This document shows positions 26,078 to 35,648 of a stretch of DNA of 64,000 nucleotides, one piece after another. The DNA comes from Marinobacter azerbaijanicus (GTDB lineage: Bacteria > Pseudomonadota > Gammaproteobacteria > Pseudomonadales > Oleiphilaceae). A program made the translations under genes and the position numbers. The notes beneath the pieces are model-generated. The model was not told the DNA's origin. It did not search any database and was given only the letters and a program-made list of their open reading frames with translations. Position 1 is the stretch's first letter, and every line of letters begins with the position of its first letter. Location: positions 186,001 to 250,000 of the forward strand of contig NZ_JASSVS010000004.1 of the NCBI RefSeq assembly GCF_030250645.1, in the 5' to 3' direction.

Positions 26078-26326
26078 GGCTAGTCTACCGAAGTGAGTTT
26101 TTATGATTGTCGGTTCAGAGATTGGCCAGTTTCTTCGTATATGTCAAGACCACCTATATAGGGCGGTATGGAGCAGTCAATGCAACTCTCGATACACGCA
26201 AAGAACGACTGTATTGTTTTTTTGAATCGTATATCCGGCGTACCGGAGTGGCTGCTCATCCCAACTATCTTCCTGCCCTGACAGGTCCGGCCAGCTCCGA
26301 CATAAACCAGAAATGCAGCAAACCTG
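26078..26326. other. Non-coding spacer upstream of the feaR-like gene
   Basis: About 250 bases that should hold the feaR-like promoter. A plus-strand open frame (26107-26361) runs through it and into the MerR-type promoter, without a ribosome-binding site or family features; I regard it as chance. Confidence 0.45.
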
Positions 26327-26357
26327 TTGACCCTGTAGCTACTCTAGGGTTTTCAAT
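26327..26357 (+). promoter_or_regulatory. MerR-type metal-responsive promoter of the CDF transporter
   Basis: TTGACC (26327-26332), a 19-bp spacer and TTCAAT (26352-26357). The over-long spacer is the hallmark of MerR-activated promoters. Within it is the dyad ACCCTGTAGCT-A-CTCTAGGGT (26330-26350), close to the CadR/PbrR operator pattern (ACCCT...AGGGT). The CadR-type regulator at 19289 is the best candidate to bind it. Confidence 0.75.
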
Positions 26358-26384
26358 ATGAGTATCTGAGAACAGGAGGTATTC

Positions 26385-27020
26385 ATGGCGTGTAGCTGCT
26401 CTGGCCCCGAACCCAAATCCCCTGCCCCGGGCTTTCGCAAAGCCTTGTGGATTGCCCTCTGGGTTAATCTGGTCATGTTTCTGGTAGAAGGCTTTGCCAG
26501 CCTCCAGTCCGGCTCTGTGTCTCTGCTCGCCGACGCCATCGACTTCTTCGGCGACAGCGCCAACTACCTGCTGTCGCTGTCGGTGCTCTCCATGGGCATG
26601 CTCTGGCGCGGCCGGGCCGCCATGGTGAAAGGTATTACCATGGCCCTATTCGGCATCGTTGTGCTGGGCCGTGCCGCCTGGGTGATGCAAAGCGGCATTA
26701 CTCCGGAACCCCTGACCATGGGGGTGGTTGGCGCACTGGCTCTGGCGGCCAACCTGGGCGTCGCCATCGTGCTGTTCAAGTTCCGGGAAGGCGATTCCGA
26801 CATGCGGTCGGTCTGGCTGTGCAGCCGCAACGATGCCATCGGCAATATAGCGGTGATGGTTGCCGCGCTGGGGGTCTTCGGCACTGGTACCGCCTGGCCC
26901 GATCTTATCGTGGCCACGATTATGGGGTCCCTCGCGATCACCGCTGGCATCAGTGTTGTGCGTCATGCACGTAGCGATATAGCCCAGGGAAAAGTCTCTG
27001 AAACGGCTCGCACAGGCTGA
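26385..27020 (+). CDS. Cation diffusion facilitator family transporter (short form)
   Basis: A 211-aa inner-membrane exporter with about six membrane segments. SLLADAIDFFGDSANYLLS (TM2) and VWLCSRNDAIGNIAVM (TM5) carry the paired Asp residues that form the transport metal site in CDF proteins. The N-terminus begins MACSCSGPEPKSP with two Cys, a possible metal-capture site. The usual cytoplasmic C-terminal domain is missing, so it is shorter than CzcD or ZitB (about 300 aa), but this truncated form is common next to CadR. AGGAGGT precedes the ATG, and the MerR-type promoter upstream implies induction by Cd, Pb, Zn or similar metals. Confidence 0.88.
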   Translation: MACSCSGPEPKSPAPGFRKALWIALWVNLVMFLVEGFASLQSGSVSLLADAIDFFGDSANYLLSLSVLSMGMLWRGRAAMVKGITMALFGIVVLGRAAWVMQSGITPEPLTMGVVGALALAANLGVAIVLFKFREGDSDMRSVWLCSRNDAIGNIAVMVAALGVFGTGTAWPDLIVATIMGSLAITAGISVVRHARSDIAQGKVSETARTG

Positions 27021-27047
27021 AGCCGACCCCGCTGCGGGCCGGCTTCA
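27018..27047 (+). terminator. Hairpin after the CDF transporter gene
   Basis: TGAAGCCG and CGGCTTCA form an 8-bp outer stem with an inner CCC/GGG pairing, starting in the stop codon. No T-run follows, so termination may be partial or Rho-assisted. Confidence 0.5.
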
Positions 27048-27140
27048 AAGCGGTACACTGTGCAGGGTTTCCGTTCCAGTGCTAAGGTTATTCTGTCAAG
27101 AAAGAAAGTGCTGCAAGTCAATCGACAGAAGGAGTTGTAC

Positions 27141-27704
27141 ATGAGTACATCGAAACATACCCCGGCCAGCAACAAGCAGCCGTTTCTGTCCGACATCAAA
27201 AAGATCCGGGAACGCGCCCGTCAAAATATGCGTGACGGTGCAATCACCGAGGGATACAAAGCTGACCGCGAAACCGTGATCAGGATTCTCAATGAAGCAC
27301 TCGCCACCGAGATTGTCTGCGTGCTGCGTTACAAGCATCACTACTACGCCGCTAACGGGCTCAACGCCGAGGCCGTAGCGCAGGAGTTTCTCGAACACGC
27401 GCAACAGGAGCAGGATCACGCCGACCAGATTGCCGGGCGCATAGCCCAACTGGGTGGCAATCCGAATTTTTCACCGGACAGTCTGTCAACACGCGCCCAC
27501 TCGGAATACATTGAGGGCAACACGCTCAAGGAGATGATTGAAGAGGACCTGGTGGCGGAACGCATCGCCATCGACAGCTACCGCGAGATCATTCAGTACC
27601 TGGGCGACGATGACCCGACCACGCGCCGTATGCTGGAAGAGATTCTTGCGGTGGAAGAAGAACACGCCGACGACATGGCCGGCCTGCTGCAGGATTATGA
27701 TTGA
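27141..27704 (+). CDS. Ferritin-like/bacterioferritin family protein
   Basis: A 187-aa four-helix-bundle protein. Metal-binding residues of a di-iron site are visible: Glu in NEALATEIVCVLRYKHHYYAA, E-x-x-H in FLEHAQQEQDHADQI, Glu in EEDLVAERIAIDSYREII and E-x-x-H in EILAVEEEHADDMAGLL. It is slightly longer than classical bacterioferritin (about 158 aa) because of a polar N-terminal tail of about 25 residues. Members store iron or detoxify peroxide; the heme-binding Met of Bfr is not evident, so a Dps-like or non-heme ferritin role is possible. Start chosen at the ATG with AAGGAG seven bases upstream. Confidence 0.85.
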   Translation: MSTSKHTPASNKQPFLSDIKKIRERARQNMRDGAITEGYKADRETVIRILNEALATEIVCVLRYKHHYYAANGLNAEAVAQEFLEHAQQEQDHADQIAGRIAQLGGNPNFSPDSLSTRAHSEYIEGNTLKEMIEEDLVAERIAIDSYREIIQYLGDDDPTTRRMLEEILAVEEEHADDMAGLLQDYD

Positions 27705-27712
27705 GCACCCGC

Positions 27713-28636
27713 TTATTGCCCGAACACCCAGGCAATCATTACCGGGATAAACAATAGGGCAAACAGCGTGCTGAGCAAAGCCGTTCCCGCTGCCTGTCGC
27801 GGGGCGGTATCCAGCAGTGTGGCGATTACGACGGTATTGGCCGCAATCGGTGTTATGGAGATCAGGAAAATTGCCTGGTACACCGCCAGGTCGTAGATAC
27901 CCAGAAAATTGGCGTCCAGCCACCACAACGCCATCGCCACTGCCGGCCAGGACACGAACTTGCCAACGAAGGCCAGGCCAGTGAAGCGAAGGTTACCCGC
28001 CAGCCCGCGAAAACTGAGGATGCCCATGCCGATGATCATCATGCCCAGAATGCTGTATGCCCCGCGCAGGTTGTCGAACAGGGGCGTGAAGACCTCAGGA
28101 ATGGAAAAACCGGAGAGGTTCAGCACGACCGCGAGCGCAAAAGCGTAGACCGAAGGCAGTCGCACGACTCGTACCAGGGCATCCCTCAGGCTATAGCGCC
28201 CCCGTGCGGCCAGATAGAAGCCCAGGGAATTCTCGAATAACGTGGTGCCCAGCATACACACGATGTAGAGCGCCAGCCCCTCCTGACCAAACAGCAGCAA
28301 TGCCACCGGTATGCCGAAGTATCCCGTGTTACCGGTTCCCACCGACAAGGGAATGAGGCTCGCACTACCGTCGGTGATTATCCGCCTGGCCACCGCAAGG
28401 TGCACAAGCCCAAGGACCGAGCACAGGGCGAAAGTCAGGAATGGCAGCAGGATCACTTCCATTGACAGGGGGGCTGCCATGACGCCCGAGAACACCACCG
28501 ACGGCGTTACGATGTAAAGCATGATGCCGGCAATATGTTTACCACTGGCATCAAGGTACCGCCGCGCAATCCAGCCCAGAGTTACCGTCACATAGAGCGG
28601 AATCAGTTTTAGAAAAAGAGCAAACGCAGCAGCCAT
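27713..28636 (-). CDS. AEC family transporter (auxin efflux carrier type)
   Basis: A 307-aa carrier with about ten membrane helices in the two-half AEC arrangement: FLKLIPLYVTVTLGWIARRYL at the N-terminus, VGTGNTGYFGIPVALLLFG (TM4 signature) near 100-118 and ITPIAANTVVIATLLD near 265 in the second half. Bacterial members export or import small organic acids such as malate or malonate; the substrate is not predictable. Start taken at MAAAFALF because of GGAG at the right distance; the open frame continues 18 codons upstream. Divergent from norC. Confidence 0.85.
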   Translation of the reverse strand: MAAAFALFLKLIPLYVTVTLGWIARRYLDASGKHIAGIMLYIVTPSVVFSGVMAAPLSMEVILLPFLTFALCSVLGLVHLAVARRIITDGSASLIPLSVGTGNTGYFGIPVALLLFGQEGLALYIVCMLGTTLFENSLGFYLAARGRYSLRDALVRVVRLPSVYAFALAVVLNLSGFSIPEVFTPLFDNLRGAYSILGMMIIGMGILSFRGLAGNLRFTGLAFVGKFVSWPAVAMALWWLDANFLGIYDLAVYQAIFLISITPIAANTVVIATLLDTAPRQAAGTALLSTLFALLFIPVMIAWVFGQ

Positions 28637-28742
28637 CGGCACTCCGGACAGAGGGAAATTTCTGGACAGACAGAGCGCGGAGTTTATCACCTACCCCTCT
28701 GGAGGTAACTCCCCGGCGCAATGGTGAAAACTCCCGTCATGC

Positions 28743-28756
28743 TTGATAATCATCAA
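28743..28756 (+). promoter_or_regulatory. FNR/DNR box upstream of norC
   Basis: TTGATAATCATCAA matches TTGAT-N4-ATCAA perfectly. Its centre is 78 bases before the norC ATG, so an activator bound at -41.5 would place the start site near 28791. Regulation by a DNR/FNR-type activator is inferred. Confidence 0.85.
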
Positions 28757-28827
28757 CAGCATTCTGGATGCATCTTTATATCCTAGTCGGGCAGTCAGGT
28801 ATTCCATAAAACCAAGGAGAGAGACCC

Positions 28828-30703
<1,876 letters not shown>

Positions 30704-30707
30704 GCAC

Positions 30708-30738
30708 AGCAGGCCGGGAACCGGCTTCCCGGCCTGCT
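30708..30738 (+). other. Strong intergenic hairpin after norB
   Basis: AGCAGGCCGGGAA and TTCCCGGCCTGCT form a perfect 13-bp stem with a CCGGC loop. No T-run follows. Such a stem could protect the norCB transcript's 3' end and lower expression of the downstream accessory genes. Confidence 0.7.
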
Positions 30739-30760
30739 CAACCCTCTACGGACCTTCACC

Positions 30761-31738
30761 GTGCATGCTCAGACGCAAAAGGACAATGACACCCTCCAGC
30801 AGAAGCGGCTACTGACACGAGCCGCGTTCTTTCTGCTGTTTCTGCTTGCACCGGTGCTCAATATTTTCCGATACGATCTGACAGAAACCCATTTCGTGCT
30901 TTTCGGATTTCCCCTGTCATTCAATCTTGAACTGGCCTGGGTCACCCAGAGCTCACCGGCGGAAGTAGCCGGGCAGATCCTGTTCTGGTTTGTGCTGCCC
31001 ATCACCCTGCTCGTTCCGCTCGTACTCTGGATAGCCTGGAAATGGGGGCGGATATATTGCGGATGGTTATGCCCGCATTTCTCGGTGGTGGAAACCATCA
31101 ACCATCTGATGACCCGAATAACCGGCCGCCCGACCCTGTACGAAGCCCTCAGGAGGGGCCGCCGGGGGAAGGCTCTGCACTGGGCAGGACTGGCGCTGGT
31201 CTGCGCCCTGATCGGCTTTTCCTGGGCACTGGCGATGCTGTCCTACCTGCTGCCGCCGATCCCCTTGTATACCGACCTGGTTACCGGTGAACTGGCAAAG
31301 TACCCGGCGATTTTCCTTGCGGTAGCCACCTCACTTTTTACCCTGGATTTTCTGTTCGCCCGGCATCTGTTCTGCAAATACGGCTGCGCCTTCGGGGTCG
31401 TCCAGAGCATTGCGTGGATGACCAATGGCAAAGGGAAAGTGGTCACCTTTGATGCCAAGCGCGCCGCTGCTTGCCGGGATTGCACAAAGGCCTGTGATGA
31501 AGCCTGTCCCATGCGCTTACCGACCCGCAGTCACAAGCGGGCCAAATTTACCTGCACCCAGTGCCTGCAGTGTGTGAGCGCGTGTCGCGAGGTACAGAAG
31601 AACAACCCGGAAGGTTCCCTGCTGAGCTGGGAACCGGGTGAACCCGGTAAACAGACCATTCTGATTCCGGTTCGCCAGGTCAATCCACCACGCCAGCAAA
31701 GCGCCAAATCTGAGGAGTTGAAATGGAAGAGTGGGTAG
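30761..31738 (+). CDS. Membrane 4Fe-4S protein of the nor cluster (NapH/NosR/CcoG-like)
   Basis: A 325-aa membrane protein with about five hydrophobic segments (about 18-38, 60-85, 100-115, 140-165, 180-205), a CGWLCP motif on a loop and CKYGCAF later, both typical of the NapH/NosR polyferredoxin family, followed by two [4Fe-4S] signatures: CRDCTKACDEACP and CTQCLQCVSACRE. It presumably moves electrons across or along the inner membrane. It lies between norB and norD and overlaps norD by 16 bases, so it is part of the nor transcript, but it is not one of the standard Pseudomonas norCBD genes. The likely start is GTG (no ATG in frame nearby, weak ribosome site), so the first residues are uncertain. 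Confidence 0.82.
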   Translation: MHAQTQKDNDTLQQKRLLTRAAFFLLFLLAPVLNIFRYDLTETHFVLFGFPLSFNLELAWVTQSSPAEVAGQILFWFVLPITLLVPLVLWIAWKWGRIYCGWLCPHFSVVETINHLMTRITGRPTLYEALRRGRRGKALHWAGLALVCALIGFSWALAMLSYLLPPIPLYTDLVTGELAKYPAIFLAVATSLFTLDFLFARHLFCKYGCAFGVVQSIAWMTNGKGKVVTFDAKRAAACRDCTKACDEACPMRLPTRSHKRAKFTCTQCLQCVSACREVQKNNPEGSLLSWEPGEPGKQTILIPVRQVNPPRQQSAKSEELKWKSG

Positions 31739-33546
31739 GCTTCAAATGGCACGAATACATCACCCGCCAGGCCATGGGCGAGTTCCCGGAGCATGCGGTT
31801 CATCTCAAGGATGAAGCCCGCACCCTGGGTGTATTGTTCCGTGCCATGGGAGGCGACCCCGCATTAAGCCTGGTTACTGCAGAGCCCCGCCACTTCCGCA
31901 CCCGGCGCCGCTTTTTGCAGAAACTGGCAGGTACCCACAAGAAATTCGAGCTGGCCTGGCGGGATGAACAAAGCCTGCGGCTACCGGAACGCCTGGCGCT
32001 GTTCCCCTCAAAGCAGGTCAACCGGGATCTGTACCTCTGGTTGGCAGCACTGGCTTCCCGTGGCGAACTCACGGATGCCGACTGGCTCACCGGCAACCAG
32101 GCCATGGTTCAGACCCTGCTGGCGAAATGGCCGGGGATGGAACCGGTCTATCAGCGCCTGGTGCGCCATACCCTGCAATGGCGTCCGGATCCGGAGAGTT
32201 TACCCCCAGCGGAGAGTCGCCGCGAGGAGGCCATTCGCCAGGCGCTGATCTACCCCGGCAGCGTAGAAACACTGCCGCCAGCAGAATCAGACCCCTGGCC
32301 GGTTGTGATCTGGCTATACCCTACGGTCGCTCTGGGCAAGGTGACCGGCCAGATCATCGGCGACGACAACCTGACATCAACGCCCGGCGGCCTCGCGAAG
32401 AAGCGCAAGCGCCGCCGCGCTGAGCGGGTGGACGCATTCGATAAAGACCAGGGCCTGATGCTGTTTCGCCTGGAAAGCCTGTTCTCATGGAGCGAATTCA
32501 TTCCCGTCGACCGGGCCGGTGACGACACAGAGGAAGACGATGCCGACTCAGTAGCGGATGACATGGACATGATTTCTGTCTCCAAGGACCGCAGGGAAGC
32601 CTCTTCCGCCATCAAGTTCGACCTGGACCTGCCATCGGAAGAAAACGACGACCTGTACCTGGGCCCGGGCATTCACTTGCCGGAATGGGACTGGCGCAGC
32701 AAGAGTTACCGGGAAAAGTTCTGTTGCCTGCAACCCATGATGAGTAAAGATTCCATGCCGACCGGGCTGCCAGAACACTTGTCCAGGTCTGCCATGCGGT
32801 TACGCCGCCAGTTCCACGCACTGAAACCCATGCGACAATGGGAGCGCCGGCAGACCGAGGGCGAAGAACTGGACCTGGACGCCTGCATGGAGCGGGAAGT
32901 CCAGCATCGCAGGGGCACCGGCGTGATCAACCAGAAGTTGTTCCGCCGCTGCAAGCAGAATCAGCGGGACCTGGCATGCCTGATCCTGGCGGACATTTCC
33001 ATGTCCACCGATACGTTTATCAACAACAGCCAGCGGGTGATCGATATCGCCCGGGATGGCTTACAGCTGCTCAGCGAAGCACTCCAGGCCAGCCGCGACC
33101 CCTTTGCGATATTTGCATTCTCGTCACGCCGCCGGGACCATATCCGCTTTCATCACATCAAGTCCTTCGATGAACCCTATAATGATGTCAGCCGGGGCCG
33201 TATCCAGGCACTGGAACCGGGTTACTACACCCGAATGGGTGCCGCTATCCGCCAGGCAACAAATCTGCTGAAAGGTCGCCACGAACATCAAAAGATCCTG
33301 CTCCTGCTCACCGATGGCAAACCCAATGACCTGGACCTTTATGAAGGCCGGTACGGCGTGGAAGATACCCGGATGGCCGTCCAGGAGGCCCACAAAGCCG
33401 GCCTGACCCCCTTCTGCGTCACCATCGACGATGATGCCAACGAATACCTGCCCTATGTCTTTGGCAGCAACCATTTCGTGGTGATCAAGGACCCGACGCA
33501 GTTGCCGTTGCAGCTACCCAAACTCTACATGAACCTGACCCGCTGA
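31723..33546 (+). CDS. norD: NorD, nitric oxide reductase activation protein
   Basis: A 607-aa cytoplasmic protein with a C-terminal von Willebrand factor A domain. The MIDAS motif is ILADISMSTDTFI (about 425-437) with ILLLLTDGKPND and the later Asp. The middle is acidic and variable (about 265-310). NorD acts with the MoxR-type ATPase NorQ to insert non-heme iron into NorB. The ATG lies inside the end of the FeS-protein gene, indicating translational coupling; TGAGGAGTTGAA gives the ribosome site. Confidence 0.95.
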   Translation: MEEWVGFKWHEYITRQAMGEFPEHAVHLKDEARTLGVLFRAMGGDPALSLVTAEPRHFRTRRRFLQKLAGTHKKFELAWRDEQSLRLPERLALFPSKQVNRDLYLWLAALASRGELTDADWLTGNQAMVQTLLAKWPGMEPVYQRLVRHTLQWRPDPESLPPAESRREEAIRQALIYPGSVETLPPAESDPWPVVIWLYPTVALGKVTGQIIGDDNLTSTPGGLAKKRKRRRAERVDAFDKDQGLMLFRLESLFSWSEFIPVDRAGDDTEEDDADSVADDMDMISVSKDRREASSAIKFDLDLPSEENDDLYLGPGIHLPEWDWRSKSYREKFCCLQPMMSKDSMPTGLPEHLSRSAMRLRRQFHALKPMRQWERRQTEGEELDLDACMEREVQHRRGTGVINQKLFRRCKQNQRDLACLILADISMSTDTFINNSQRVIDIARDGLQLLSEALQASRDPFAIFAFSSRRRDHIRFHHIKSFDEPYNDVSRGRIQALEPGYYTRMGAAIRQATNLLKGRHEHQKILLLLTDGKPNDLDLYEGRYGVEDTRMAVQEAHKAGLTPFCVTIDDDANEYLPYVFGSNHFVVIKDPTQLPLQLPKLYMNLTR

Positions 33547-33551
33547 CACTC

Positions 33552-34124
33552 ATGCAGACATCAGCCCAGACACGCCACCACCTCCCCGGCGACCTTGCCG
33601 TCTGGTTCTTCATTTTCGCGGAACTGGCAGTCTTCGGCATCCTGTTCATCGGTTTCGGCGTGGCCCGCAACCTCGACCCGAACACCTTCGCCGCCGGACG
33701 CCAGGTATTGCACCCCTGGACCGGACTGATCAATACCATTGGCCTGATCACCGCCAGCTACCTGGTAGCCGTCGCCGTCCACCGCCTGCGCCACCGCCAG
33801 ACGGGCGTTACCCCGCTGCTATCGGGCGCCATCGCAGCCTCCTGCATCTACACCTTCGGTAAACTGTGGGAATACGCCGACCTCTACAGCAACGGCTACA
33901 ACCTGGGCACCGACACCTTCTTCATGTTCTATTTCTTCCTCACTTTCTTCCACTTCATGCATGTGATATTGGGCCAGATCATCCTGGTGGTACTGGCGGT
34001 GAAGGTTAAGCGGGGTGACTACAACGGTGATGACATGAACGGCATGGAGTCCGGCGCATCCTACTGGCACATGGTGGACCTGGTGTGGCTGGTGTTGTTT
34101 CCGATGCTGTACGTTCTGGCGTAA
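33552..34124 (+). CDS. norE: NorE, cytochrome c oxidase subunit III-like protein
   Basis: A 190-aa membrane protein with five helices, related to the last five helices of cytochrome oxidase subunit III. Typical parts: HLPGDLAVWFFIFAELAVFGILF, SYLVAVAVHRLR, YTFGKLWEYADLY and FFLTFFHFMHVILGQIIL. NorE is not required for catalysis but improves NO reductase activity or assembly in Paracoccus and Pseudomonas relatives. It starts 5 bases after norD. Confidence 0.9.
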   Translation: MQTSAQTRHHLPGDLAVWFFIFAELAVFGILFIGFGVARNLDPNTFAAGRQVLHPWTGLINTIGLITASYLVAVAVHRLRHRQTGVTPLLSGAIAASCIYTFGKLWEYADLYSNGYNLGTDTFFMFYFFLTFFHFMHVILGQIILVVLAVKVKRGDYNGDDMNGMESGASYWHMVDLVWLVLFPMLYVLA

Positions 34125-34136
34125 GGAGAAGAGCAA

Positions 34137-34376
34137 ATGCTGGCGGTATACATTGCCCTGATCGTCTGCACCATGACGCCGGTGATCGCCATGCAGGCCG
34201 GCGCCGACGCGTCTGTTCTGGTGGGGCTGGTGTTTGCGCTGATTATCGTGAAAGCGATTCTGCTGGTGGATCACTTCATGGAAATGCGGCACGCGCCCTG
34301 GGGATGGAGACTGGCGTCGCAAGCTTGGGCAGTAATCATTATTACTGCCCTGGCAGCAACCCGCGGAATCCACTGA
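34137..34376 (+). CDS. norF: NorF, small membrane protein (subunit IV-like)
   Basis: A 79-aa protein with two to three membrane segments (MLAVYIALIVCTMTPVIAM, VLVGLVFALIIVKAILLVDHFMEMRHAP, AWAVIIITALAA). The K-x-x-L-V-x-x-x-F-M-E-x-R pattern is typical of the cytochrome oxidase subunit IV/NorF family. It follows norE by 12 bases with AAGGAGAAGAG as ribosome site. Accessory to NO reductase. Confidence 0.88.
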   Translation: MLAVYIALIVCTMTPVIAMQAGADASVLVGLVFALIIVKAILLVDHFMEMRHAPWGWRLASQAWAVIIITALAATRGIH

Positions 34377-34387
34377 AAAGAGTAGCA

Positions 34388-34501
34388 GGAGCGGCCGGGC
34401 AGGCCTTTGCAAAACTGTGCGGAGCCATGGATGGCGGAGCCCAAGCGTCACATGGATGTGCCGCAAGGAGTGTGTTTTGCAAAGGCCTGCCCGGCCGCTC
34501 C
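34388..34501. repeat. Dispersed palindromic element, copy A
   Basis: Perfect 28-bp inverted arms (34388-34415 and 34474-34501; outer end GGAGCGGCCGGGC, inner end GCAAAAC) flank a 58-base interior. The interior contains two short hairpins on the same theme, GCCATGGATGGC and CACATGGATGTG. It lies just after norF and before the end of the converging membrane-protein gene, so it can act as a two-way terminator. Its interior is nearly the same as that of copy B in reverse orientation, while the arms are unrelated in sequence. Confidence 0.88.
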
Positions 34502-34519
34502 ATCACCAAGCTCAAAGAT

Positions 34520-34873
34520 TCAACTGAAACGTCGCGGAAAATAGGGAGGCTTGTCACCAATAGCCTGGGCCAGCGCAATCATTCCCCAAAGAACAAACGA
34601 CGTGTGCAGAACGATGGACCAGACAATAGCACTGGTCCAGAAGTCACCGCTGTTGCCGAAAACCAGCCAGAACACAGCCACGCCGCCGCCAATAAGCGCC
34701 GCTCCCAGTAACGACATACAGACTGCCGCTTTGGCATGCAGCTTCCGCAAGGGTGACGCATTCTCCGAAAGGAGATAGACACAGAGCAAAACAGCAAACC
34801 CGACAAACGGCAGTAACAACAGATTCAACAGGTACCAGGCGACCGGCACCACGGCACCGCTACTGGTTTTCAT
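34520..34873 (-). CDS. Small membrane protein at the end of the norQ operon
   Basis: A 117-aa protein with three hydrophobic segments (about residues 10-32, 47-68, 78-100), beginning MKTSSGAVVPVAWYLLN and ending IGDKPPYFPRRFS. Start chosen at this Met, which overlaps the norQ 3' end by 14 bases; extra upstream residues look like norQ read in another frame. I do not recognise a named family. Its place in the nirC-nirF-norQ transcript suggests an accessory part in NO/nitrite reductase assembly or an unrelated passenger. Confidence 0.72.
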   Translation of the reverse strand: MKTSSGAVVPVAWYLLNLLLLPFVGFAVLLCVYLLSENASPLRKLHAKAAVCMSLLGAALIGGGVAVFWLVFGNSGDFWTSAIVWSIVLHTSFVLWGMIALAQAIGDKPPYFPRRFS

Positions 34874-35648
34874 CTGACTTCCTGAATACGGCATACACCA
34901 CCTCCATGAGTGCGCTGACGGTTGCTTCGTCATCGGTCAACGGCTCTATCATCCCGGCCCGACAAGCCTCAGCAACCGGCACACCGGCGCGAACCAGGTG
35001 AGCGGTGTGAATCAGAAGACGTGTCGATGCCGCCTCCTCCAGATCATGGTCTTTGAGATTACGCACGGAGCGGGCAAGGCCCACTAGCTGCTCCGCCAGC
35101 TCCCGGTCGCAACCGGACTCCTCAATCACAATGGCCTGCTCGGCCGCCGCCTCCGGGTAATCAAAGCTCAGTGAAACAAAGCGCTGACGGGTACTGGGTT
35201 TCATGCCCTTCAGCAGACTCTGGTAGCCCGGGTTGTAGGACACCACCAGCATGAAACCGGGTGCAGCCTGCAACAATTCACCCGTGCGCTCGATTGGCAG
35301 CTCCCGGCGGTCGTCGGCCAACGGATGCAGCACCACCGTGGTGTCCTTGCGAGCCTCCACCACTTCATCCAGGTAGCAGATACCGCCTTCACGCACCGCC
35401 CGAGTCAATGGCCCGTCCTGCCAGTAGGTGCCGTCGGGGCCGATCAGGTGTCGGCCCACCAGGTCGGCAGCAGTGAGATCGTCGTGGCAGGCAACGGTGT
35501 ACACCGGTCGCCCGAGTTTTTCTGCCATAAACCGAACAAAACGGGTCTTGCCGCAGCCGGTCGGCCCTTTGATGAGCACAGGCAGGCCATTGCCGGCCGC
35601 TGCCTGAAAGAGTTCTATCTCATTGCCTACCGGTTGGTAAAACGTCAT
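34860..35648 (-). CDS. norQ: NorQ/NirQ, MoxR-type AAA+ ATPase
   Basis: A 262-aa CbbQ/NirQ/NorQ ATPase. Walker A is GPTGCGKT at 28-35, Walker B is GGICYLDEVVEA, and sensor parts follow in VVSYNPGYQSLLKGMKPSTRQRFV. The C-terminal CbbQ_C region (about 185-262) is present. It partners with the VWA protein NorD to activate NO reductase by iron insertion. Start at MTFYQPVGNE overlaps the upstream gene's stop (ATGA). Note that norQ is on the strand opposite to norD and sits in the nirC-nirF transcript, which ties the two reductases together. Confidence 0.95.
   Translation of the reverse strand: MTFYQPVGNEIELFQAAAGNGLPVLIKGPTGCGKTRFVRFMAEKLGRPVYTVACHDDLTAADLVGRHLIGPDGTYWQDGPLTRAVREGGICYLDEVVEARKDTTVVLHPLADDRRELPIERTGELLQAAPGFMLVVSYNPGYQSLLKGMKPSTRQRFVSLSFDYPEAAAEQAIVIEESGCDRELAEQLVGLARSVRNLKDHDLEEAASTRLLIHTAHLVRAGVPVAEACRAGMIEPLTDDEATVSALMEVVYAVFRKSDENQ

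Noticed and set aside
26107..26361. 84-codon plus-strand frame upstream of the CDF gene
   Set aside because: It runs into the MerR-type promoter, has no ribosome site, and shows no recognisable motif.
34388..34501. Palindromic elements as insertion sequences or attachment sites
   Set aside because: No transposase, no target duplication seen, and perfect arms differ from copy to copy, unlike IS or MITE terminal repeats.
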